From NCBI GenBank assembly GCA_023388935.1, contig JAEWFG010000350.1, forward strand, positions 1-37,094: 37,094 nt of DNA, read 5' to 3'. The stretch comes from Pseudomonadota bacterium (GTDB taxonomy: Bacteria > Pseudomonadota > Alphaproteobacteria > Rhizobiales > Xanthobacteraceae). Within the stretch, counting starts at the first letter, position 1. Every line of letters begins with the position of its first letter. The notes under the pieces were generated by a model. It was not told the origin of the DNA and searched no databases. It saw only the letters and a list, made by a program, of their open reading frames with translations. Positions 31,321-37,094 of the stretch are shown here, piece after piece. The position numbers were made by a program, and so were the translations under genes.

Positions 31321-31372
31321 GCAGGGTCGTCCCCGCAGGTAATGCGCTGATGAGCAGGAAGGCCGTCCTTCC
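31321..31372 (-). promoter_or_regulatory. Guanidine-II (mini-ykkC) riboswitch of sugE
   Basis: In the sugE transcript two hairpins occur in tandem: GGAAGG-ACGG-CCTTCC (31372-31357) and GCGGGG-ACGA-CCCTGC (31336-31321, one G-U pair), joined by 20 nt. Two stems each capped by an ACGR tetraloop define the guanidine-II class, in which the loops dock and bind guanidinium. The sugE SD lies seven bases after the second hairpin, so the ligand would act on translation start. The downstream gene is exactly the expected exporter. Confidence 0.9.
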
Positions 31373-31379
31373 CATCAAC

Positions 31380-31408
31380 GATATGGGACTGGCTACGGGG
31401 CTTTGCAA
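31380..31408 (-). promoter_or_regulatory. Candidate sugE promoter
   Basis: On the minus strand TTGCAA (31408-31403), a 17-bp spacer and CATATC (31385-31380) give a moderate promoter. The predicted start near 31373 coincides with the first base of the riboswitch, which supports the placement. Confidence 0.5.
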
Positions 31409-31459
31409 TCACCAAATGAGGCTTGATCAGGCCCATTTTCCCTGCCAAACGCTCCCGCC

Positions 31460-33079
31460 ATGTCCGACATCGCCATATCAGCCGACTCGCCGGCCCGTTC
31501 CCCGCTTGCCGCCGAAGTGGCGCGGCGGCGCACCTTCGCGATCATCTCCCACCCGGACGCGGGCAAGACCACGCTGACCGAAAAGCTGCTGCTGTTCGGT
31601 GGCGCCATCAATCTCGCCGGTCAGGTCAAGGCCAAGGGCGAGCGGCGCAACACGCGCTCGGACTGGATGAAGATCGAGCGCGAGCGCGGCATCTCGGTCG
31701 TGACCTCGGTTATGACCTTCGAGTTCGAGGGCCTCGTGTTCAACCTCCTGGACACGCCGGGCCACGAAGACTTCTCGGAAGACACTTATCGCACGCTGAC
31801 AGCGGTCGATTCCGCCGTGATGGTGATCGACGCAGCCAAAGGCATCGAGGCGCGCACCCGAAAGCTGTTCGAGGTCTGCCGCCTGCGCGACATCCCGATC
31901 ATCACCTTCATCAACAAGATGGACCGCGAGAGCCGCGACGTTTTCGAGCTGCTCGACGAGATCGAGAAGACGCTGGCGCTGGACACCACGCCGATGACCT
32001 GGCCGGTCGGCCGTGGCCGCGACTTCCTCGGCACCTATGACGTCGTCAACGGCGGCGTGCGCCTGCTCGAAGGCGGCGGCGCCAAGACCGGCGCGGCGCA
32101 GCAGATCGAGATCGCCGAACTGGCCAAGCTCAATGCGAACCTCGACGTCTCCGCGGTGAAGGACGAGCTCGAGCTCGTCACCGAGGCTTCCAAGCCGTTC
32201 GAACTCGGCGCGTTTCGCGAGGGCCACCTGACGCCGGTCTATTTCGGCAGCGCGCTGCGCAATTTCGGCGTCGGCGACCTCCTTGAAGGCCTCGGCAAGT
32301 TCGCGCCCGAGCCGCGCGCGCAGGAGAGCAACCAGCGCAAGGTCGAGGCGACCGATCCGCGCATGAGCGCCTTCGTCTTCAAGATCCAGGCGAACATGGA
32401 TCCGAACCACCGCGACCGCATTGCCTTCGCGCGCCTGTGCTCCGGCAAGCTCAGCCGCGGCATGAAGGCCAAGCTCGTACGAACCGGCAAGAGCATGCCG
32501 CTGTCGAGCCCGCAATTCTTCTTCGCGCAGGACCGCTCGGTGGCGGACGAAGCCTTCGCCGGCGACGTCGTGGGCATTCCCAATCACGGCACGCTGCGCA
32601 TCGGCGATACCCTGACCGAAGGCGAGGATTTCACCTTCGTCGGCGTGCCGAGCTTTGCGCCGGAAATCGTCCGCCGCGTGCGGCTCACCGACGCGATGAA
32701 GGCGAAGAAGCTGAAGGAAGCGCTTCAGCAGATGTCGGAAGAGGGCGTGGTGCAGGTGTTCCGCCCGCGCGACGGTGCGCCGGCGCTGGTCGGTGTGGTC
32801 GGTGCGCTCCAGCTCGACGTGCTGAAGGCGCGGCTGGATGTCGAATATTCGCTGCCGGTCGAATTCGAGGTCAGCGAGTTTCAGCTCGCGCGCTGGGTCT
32901 CTTCGGATGACCGCAAGAAGCTCGATACCTTCATCGCCGCCAATACATCGAGCATCGCCGACGATGTCGACGGCGATCCCGTGTATCTCGCGAGGAACGA
33001 GTTCTATCTCGGCTATACCAAGGAGCGCGCCGAGGGGATCGAATTCACCAACGTCAAGGACGTCAAAAAGAAGGGGTAG
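31460..33079 (+). CDS. prfC: Peptide chain release factor 3
   Basis: This 539-residue translational GTPase releases RF1/RF2 from the ribosome after peptide hydrolysis. The G domain has the P-loop SHPDAGKTT (30-38), switch regions with ERERGISVVTSVMTFE, DTPGHEDFSEDTYR and NKMDRES. RF3-specific features include the LLLFGGAINLAGQVKAK stretch after the P-loop and the C-terminal domain III with EFEVSEFQLARWV. Length matches the family. ATG 31460 has no clear SD. The gene is divergent from sugE with 157 bp between starts, and a palindromic repeat follows its stop. Confidence 0.96.
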   Translation: MSDIAISADSPARSPLAAEVARRRTFAIISHPDAGKTTLTEKLLLFGGAINLAGQVKAKGERRNTRSDWMKIERERGISVVTSVMTFEFEGLVFNLLDTPGHEDFSEDTYRTLTAVDSAVMVIDAAKGIEARTRKLFEVCRLRDIPIITFINKMDRESRDVFELLDEIEKTLALDTTPMTWPVGRGRDFLGTYDVVNGGVRLLEGGGAKTGAAQQIEIAELAKLNANLDVSAVKDELELVTEASKPFELGAFREGHLTPVYFGSALRNFGVGDLLEGLGKFAPEPRAQESNQRKVEATDPRMSAFVFKIQANMDPNHRDRIAFARLCSGKLSRGMKAKLVRTGKSMPLSSPQFFFAQDRSVADEAFAGDVVGIPNHGTLRIGDTLTEGEDFTFVGVPSFAPEIVRRVRLTDAMKAKKLKEALQQMSEEGVVQVFRPRDGAPALVGVVGALQLDVLKARLDVEYSLPVEFEVSEFQLARWVSSDDRKKLDTFIAANTSSIADDVDGDPVYLARNEFYLGYTKERAEGIEFTNVKDVKKKG

Positions 33080-33090
33080 GGCGGCCACCA

Positions 33091-33195
33091 CTGTCATGCC
33101 CCGCGAAGGCGGGGCATCCAGTACGCCGCGGCCTCTCGGCTCAATCACAACCGTCCCGGAGTACTGGGTCGCCCGGTCAAGCCGGGCGACGACAC
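33091..33195. repeat. Mosaic palindromic repeat, family D, after prfC
   Basis: Two perfect hairpins flank the element: TGCCCCGC-GAAG-GCGGGGCA (33097-33116) and GTCGCCCGG-TCAAG-CCGGGCGAC (33168-33190). Between them CCAGTAC and GTACTGG form a further inverted pair. I recall this mosaic from many Bradyrhizobium/Rhodopseudomonas intergenic regions. It begins 11 bp after the prfC stop and may serve as its transcript end. Confidence 0.85.
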
Positions 33196-33287
33196 CGGGC
33201 TTGAGCGCGAGCATGTGAACGCGCGCGGGCTTGACGCTTTCAGGGACCGTGCCACGTTTCATCCACGTGACATCGCGAGCTCGAAGC

Positions 33288-33866
33288 ATGTGGCGCGGCA
33301 TCCTCGTTCTTGTCCTGCTGGCGATATCGACGGTCGCAGCCGATGCGCGGCGCCGGCAGATCAATCCGATCCCGTTTTCGCACGAGCCCTGCAGCGTGCT
33401 CGACCACCGGCCTTGCACGCCCACTTTTTGCAGCGTGCTCGAGCACGGCCCCTGCATTCCCGAGATTTTCTATCCCTACGGCGAGAATCTCCAGCTCACG
33501 ATCGAGAGCGTGCCGTCCGACGCCGACCGCGCCAAATATCAGAGGCCAGATCATGACCTCGACACGATCGGCGACCTCTTTGCCGAACTGCGCACCTGCT
33601 GGTCGCCGCCGTCTGACAATGCGCGCGATGGCATGCAGATGTCAGTGCGCTTCAGCTTCAACAAGGCCGGCAGCCTGATCGGCCCGCCGCGATTGACCTT
33701 CGCAACGGCAGGTGTCCCGGCCGACACCCGGACGACCTATCTGAACGCGATCAATGCATCGCTGAACGCCTGCCTGCCGCTGAAATTCACCAGCGGCCTC
33801 GGCGGCGCTTTGGCCGGGCGGCCGATCGCGATCCGCTATGTCGACAATCGGGGGCTTGGCAAGTAG
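33288..33866 (+). CDS. Secreted protein with duplicated Cys motif and TonB-C-like end
   Basis: This is a 192-residue protein from ATG 33288, chosen because a signal peptide follows at once (MWRGILVLVLLAISTVAADA); a TTG 57 bases upstream would add a non-leader stretch. Residues 34-58 hold a tandem motif, PCSVLDHRPCTP and FCSVLEHGPCIP, with C35, C43, C48 and C56 likely forming disulfides in the periplasm. The C-terminal part (about 115-185; MQMSVRFSFNKAGSLIGPPRLTF, then INASLNACLPLKF) resembles the TonB/TolA C-terminal fold, which is a tentative call. No known function. It stands between prfC's repeat and the NnrU gene. Confidence 0.75.
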   Translation: MWRGILVLVLLAISTVAADARRRQINPIPFSHEPCSVLDHRPCTPTFCSVLEHGPCIPEIFYPYGENLQLTIESVPSDADRAKYQRPDHDLDTIGDLFAELRTCWSPPSDNARDGMQMSVRFSFNKAGSLIGPPRLTFATAGVPADTRTTYLNAINASLNACLPLKFTSGLGGALAGRPIAIRYVDNRGLGK

Positions 33867-33938
33867 CGCATCAGTTGCGACCGACGGCCAATCGATGATA
33901 CGCCATGAGTGGGGGCGCTCGCCAAAGGGGAGGATGTC

Positions 33939-34523
33939 GTGGGTCTGCTGGTCATGATTCTGGGGCTGGTGCTGTTTTTCGCCGCCCATATTTTCACGAC
34001 GAAGCGTGAGGCGCGCGCGCAGGCGGTCGAAAGGCTGGGCGAGGGCACCTACAAGGTCCTCTATTCGCTGGTCTCGCTCGCGGGGCTGGCGCTGATCGTC
34101 TGGGGCTTTGCCCATTATCGTGCGACCGGATGGATCGACGTCTGGTATCCGCCGAAGGCGATGAAGCACATCACGGTCGCGCTGATGCTGCCGGCCGTCA
34201 TCCTGGTGGTCGCCTCCTACCTGCGCGGCCGCATCTATGCGACGCTGAAGCATCCGATGCTGGCCGGTATCAAGCTGTGGGCCGCGGCGCATCTCCTGGC
34301 CAATGGCGACCTCGGCTCGATCATCCTGTTCGGCTCGTTCCTCGGCTGGGCGGTGTATGACCGCATTTCGCTGAAGCATCGCAAGGATGCCGGCGCCCCA
34401 CCGATCCCGGTGGGCGGCATCACCAACGATCTGATTGCGGTCGCGGTCGGGATCGTTGCCTACCTGGCGCTCGCCTTTGCCTTCCATCCCGTCGTGATCG
34501 GCGTTCCCGTGATGGGAGCCTAG
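33939..34523 (+). CDS. NnrU family membrane protein
   Basis: This 194-residue membrane protein of the NnrU family has about five or six hydrophobic segments. It starts GLLVMILGLVLFFAAHIF and includes ERLGEGTYKVLYSLVSLAGLALIVWGF, HPMLAGIKLWAAAHLLANGDLGSIILFGSFLGWAVYDRISLK in outline. The family is named after a gene in nitrite/nitric oxide reductase clusters and is related to methanethiol S-methyltransferase-like membrane enzymes; no denitrification gene is visible here. GTG 33939 is chosen over GTG 33909 because AGGGGAGG (33926-33933) lies five bases before it and the product then begins with the first membrane helix. Confidence 0.88.
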   Translation: MGLLVMILGLVLFFAAHIFTTKREARAQAVERLGEGTYKVLYSLVSLAGLALIVWGFAHYRATGWIDVWYPPKAMKHITVALMLPAVILVVASYLRGRIYATLKHPMLAGIKLWAAAHLLANGDLGSIILFGSFLGWAVYDRISLKHRKDAGAPPIPVGGITNDLIAVAVGIVAYLALAFAFHPVVIGVPVMGA

Positions 34524-34525
34524 TA

Positions 34526-34618
34526 GCATGATCCGGACCCGAAGGGCCGCGTTAGCGCAAAGTGTGCAGCGGTTTTCCCTCGCGACAAACGCGGAACGCG
34601 TTTGTGCGGAGATCATGC
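34526..34618. repeat. Interspersed repeat, family C (copy 2)
   Basis: Ends GCATGATC (34526-34533) and GATCATGC (34611-34618) match copy 1 at 29888-29963, and the core AAGTGTGCAGCGGTTTTCC and CGCGACAAACGCGGAACGCG is the same. This copy carries about 17-20 extra bases (CCGAAGGGCCGCGTTAGC) near its left end. It starts two bases after the NnrU stop, just as copy 1 starts at the DUF47 stop. Confidence 0.85.
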
Positions 34619-34705
34619 ACCAACAATAGCGGCAGCCGATCCGCGCAAGACTGCGCCGCGCGCTCATGCGGAAGGTGACAAAAACAACAAGCTGAGGGCT
34701 CCTTG

Positions 34706-36298
34706 ATGGACTGGTCGCAATCTCAGATCCCGCCGATGCGGCTCGAGGCGCGCTTTGGCGATCGGGTGGTGCCGGCCTTCCGCGATCGCCCGCTCAGTAT
34801 CTGGGCGATGATTGCGGAGGCCTGCGCGCGCAACGCCGATGGCGAAGCGCTGATCTGCGGCAATGTCCGGCTGAGCTGGCGACAGGCGGCGGAGCGGGCC
34901 GCGCGGATTGCGGCGGGCCTTCGCAAGCTCGGATTGCAGCGCGGCGACCGCGTCGCGATCCTGCTCGGCAACCGCATCGAATTTCCGCTGCTGCTGTTTG
35001 CCGCCGCGCATGAGGGGCTGGTCACAGTGCTGCTCAGCACGCGCCAGCAGAAGCCGGAGATCGCCTATGTGCTGACCGATTGTGGCGCCAGGATCTTGAT
35101 CCACGAAGCGGGGCTCGCCGACCGGCTGCCCGATGCGCAGGATGTGCCCGATGTGATCCACCGCATCGCCGTCGACGACGATTCGGCCCTGTCACGCTTC
35201 GCGTTGCTCGCTGACAACGAGCCGGCTTCGGCGCCGGTCGAGACGAGCGAGGAGGATACCGCGATGATCCTCTACACCTCGGGCACGACCGGCAAGCCGA
35301 AGGGCGCGATGCTGGCCCATTGCAACATCGTCCATTCCTCGATGGTCTTCGTGTCCTGCCTGCAATTGACGCAAGCCGACCGGTCGATCGCGGCGGTGCC
35401 GCTCGGTCACGTCACCGGCGTCGTCGCCAACATCACGACGATGATCCGTTGCGGTGGCGCACTGATCATCATGCCGGAGTTCAAGGCCGCCGATTACCTC
35501 AAGCTCGCCACGCGCGAGCGCGTCACCTACACGGTGATGGTGCCCGCGATGTACAATCTCTGCCTGCTCCAGCCCGATTTCGACAGATACGATCTGTCGA
35601 GCTGGCGCATCGGCGGCTTTGGCGGCGCACCGATGCCGGTCGCGACTATCGAGAGGCTCACGGCGAAGATTCCCGGCCTGAAGCTGATGAACTGCTACGG
35701 TTCGACCGAGACGACATCGCCGTCGACGATCATGCCGGGAGAGTTGACGGCAAGTCACATCGACAGCGTGGGCCTGCCGTGTCCCGGTGCGCGGATCGTC
35801 GCGATGGACGCAGACGGGTGCGAACTGCCGCATGGCGAGATCGGCGAGCTCTGGATCCAGGGCGCCTCCGTCATCAAGGGCTATTGGCGCAATCCGAAAG
35901 CCACGGCCGAGAGCTTCACTGGCGGATTCTGGCACTCCGGCGATCTGGGCTCGGTCGATGCAGAGGGGTTTGTCCGCGTGTTCGACCGGCAGAAGGACAT
36001 GATCAATCGCGGCGGCCTGAAGATCTATTCAGCCGAGGTCGAATCCGTGCTGGCGGGCCATCCCGCGGTGGTCGAGAGCGCCATCATTGCCAGGGCTTGC
36101 CCGGTACTGGGCGAGCGTGTCCACGCCGTAGTGGTGACGCGCGCCACGGTCGCCGGCGACATCTTGCGGGCCTGGTGCGCCGAGCGGCTGTCCGATTACA
36201 AGGTCCCCGAGACGATCGCGATCACCGCCGAGCCGCTGCCGCGCAATGCCAATGGCAAGGTGCTGAAGCGGCAGTTGCGGGAACTCTTGGGAAGCTAG
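34706..36298 (+). CDS. Class I acyl-CoA synthetase / AMP-dependent ligase
   Basis: This 530-residue member of the ANL superfamily activates a carboxylic acid with ATP to an acyl-adenylate and then transfers it to CoA. The P-loop YTSGTTGKPKGAML lies at about 190-203, the A5 motif NCYGSTETTSP at about 329, the hinge region HSGDLGSVDAEGFVRVFDRQKDMINRGGLKIYSAEVE near 410-445, and the catalytic Lys of A10 in PRNANGKVLKR near 516. The acid substrate (medium/long-chain fatty, aromatic or other) cannot be decided. ATG 34706 is chosen; TTG 34703 is adjacent. GAGGG upstream is the SD. It appears to be transcribed alone, after a repeat. Confidence 0.92.
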   Translation: MDWSQSQIPPMRLEARFGDRVVPAFRDRPLSIWAMIAEACARNADGEALICGNVRLSWRQAAERAARIAAGLRKLGLQRGDRVAILLGNRIEFPLLLFAAAHEGLVTVLLSTRQQKPEIAYVLTDCGARILIHEAGLADRLPDAQDVPDVIHRIAVDDDSALSRFALLADNEPASAPVETSEEDTAMILYTSGTTGKPKGAMLAHCNIVHSSMVFVSCLQLTQADRSIAAVPLGHVTGVVANITTMIRCGGALIIMPEFKAADYLKLATRERVTYTVMVPAMYNLCLLQPDFDRYDLSSWRIGGFGGAPMPVATIERLTAKIPGLKLMNCYGSTETTSPSTIMPGELTASHIDSVGLPCPGARIVAMDADGCELPHGEIGELWIQGASVIKGYWRNPKATAESFTGGFWHSGDLGSVDAEGFVRVFDRQKDMINRGGLKIYSAEVESVLAGHPAVVESAIIARACPVLGERVHAVVVTRATVAGDILRAWCAERLSDYKVPETIAITAEPLPRNANGKVLKRQLRELLGS

Positions 36299-36467
36299 CC
36301 GGGCAGGCGGGGGTATCCGGCTATCCCCGGTTGGTTAACGCCTTGATCGGGCTCGCTTTGCCTTGCCACCGCCATATCGATAGGGTATCGCCGCCGCCAC
36401 GTGGGGATGGGATTCCTGACGCGAATGCTTTGGCGCGCGCACCCGGACGGGCATGGGATTAGCATAA

Positions 36468-37094
36468 GTGTCTGAATTATTTGACGAAGTCGACGAGGAA
36501 GTACGTCGCGAACAGCTCAAGAAGCTGTGGGATAAGTATTCGATCTACTTCATCGCCCTGATGGTGCTGATCGTGGCCGCTGTCGCTGGCTGGCGCGGCT
36601 ACCAATATCTGGAAGCCAAGAAGGCCGCCGAGGCCGGCGCCGCCTTCGAGAAGGCTGTCGGGCTGTCCGAACAGGACAAGCACGCGGAGGCCGAGGCGGC
36701 TTTCACAGAGCTCGCCGCCAAGGCTCCTTCGGGCTACCGCACCTTGGCGCGGCTGCGTGCTGCCGCCGCTGCTGCGGCCCGCGATCCCAAGGCGGCAGCG
36801 AAGATGTACGACGACATCGCGGCCGACCGTAGCGTCGGCAGCGAGTGGCAGGATCTGGCGACAATCCGCGCGGCTGGCTTGCTGCTCGACAGCGCAGGCT
36901 ACGCCGACATGCAGCAGCGGCTGGAGGCCTCCACTGCGCCCAAGTCGACCTTCCGCCACAGCGCCCGCGAGATGCTCGCGCTGTCGGCCTGGCGCAACAA
37001 CGATATGACCGCAGCCCGCAAATGGCTCGATGCGATTGCCACGGACGACGAAACGCCGCCCGGCCTGCGCTCCCGCGCCGAGGCACTCCAGGCC
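36468..37094 (+). CDS. Membrane-anchored TPR-like protein (YfgM type), 3' end outside window
   Basis: From GTG 36468 the frame is open for 209 codons to the window end. It begins SELFDEVDEEVRREQLKKLWDKY, then one membrane helix SIYFIALMVLIVAAVAGWRGYQYL (about 25-48), then an Ala-rich periplasmic helical region with TPR-like spacing (AAEAGAAFEKAVGLSEQDKHAEAEAAFTELAAKAPSGYRTLARLR in outline). This is the pattern of the YfgM/TPR_21 family, an inner-membrane protein working with the secretion machinery or BamB-type outer-membrane assembly. In many genomes bamB- and der-type genes follow; that cannot be checked here. The interval 36299-36467 shows no gene. The SD is weak. Confidence 0.85.
   Translation, partial: MSELFDEVDEEVRREQLKKLWDKYSIYFIALMVLIVAAVAGWRGYQYLEAKKAAEAGAAFEKAVGLSEQDKHAEAEAAFTELAAKAPSGYRTLARLRAAAAAAARDPKAAAKMYDDIAADRSVGSEWQDLATIRAAGLLLDSAGYADMQQRLEASTAPKSTFRHSAREMLALSAWRNNDMTAARKWLDAIATDDETPPGLRSRAEALQA

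Noticed and set aside
31478..33457. 659-codon minus-strand frame opposite prfC
   Set aside because: It is antisense to an unmistakable RF3 and has no domain or SD.
1..37094. CRISPR arrays, tRNA/rRNA genes, prophage or toxin-antitoxin modules
   Set aside because: I scanned for regular direct repeats, tRNA cores and typical module genes and saw none that could be supported.

Overview
The window reads as chromosomal DNA of an alphaproteobacterium of the Bradyrhizobium / Rhodopseudomonas group. This is inferred from the high GC content, the dense non-overlapping genes, the family make-up, and at least four kinds of short palindromic intergenic repeat that I associate with this lineage. No database search was possible. 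I found no tRNA, rRNA, CRISPR array, prophage or complete insertion sequence. The only mobile-element trace is the 3' end of an IS5-type transposase at the left edge.

Layout. 1-566: transposase tail and repeat debris in front of guaA. 567-5304: guaA, an HNH endonuclease with a PUA/EVE-like front half, an AraC-GyrI regulator interrupted by one in-frame TGA, and a SRPBCC-ArsR pair. 5305-12922: small secreted proteins, a peptide-deformylase-like protein with a degenerate metal site, a large SWIM-SNF2 helicase, an MFS carrier, and a MarR-GNAT fusion whose start codon lies inside a perfect palindrome. 13173-17339: an acetolactate-synthase-like ThDP enzyme, a Lin0512 protein, a GNAT and a serine hydrolase, all on the + strand. 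17578-19910: rtcB (RNA ligase) behind a structured, terminator-ending leader, divergent from a DUF429 protein. 20027-24119: GST, TetR-TauE/SafE operon, CsaA, a YffB-type ArsC protein and a PAS_5 protein. 24429-29087: a five-gene branched-chain-amino-acid-type (HAAT) ABC importer operon. 29244-30995: DUF47-Pit phosphate uptake with an upstream Pho box. 30988-33079: a sugE/gdx guanidinium exporter behind a guanidine-II riboswitch, divergent from prfC. 33288-37094: a Cys-motif secreted protein, NnrU, an acyl-CoA synthetase and the start of a membrane-anchored TPR-like protein.

How the parts work together. Several modules carry readable regulation: guanidine-II riboswitch -> SugE; Pho box -> DUF47/Pit; MarR-GNAT acting on its own promoter; TetR with two oppositely oriented sites -> TauE/SafE; ArsR operator candidate -> SRPBCC/ArsR. 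The least explained signal is the roughly 200-nt leader of rtcB. It has a good sigma70-type promoter, several hairpins, a short ORF ending in a hairpin loop, and a textbook intrinsic terminator 52 nt before the rtcB start. It looks like an attenuator or a small RNA. I saw no obvious multi-gene defence or biosynthetic island.
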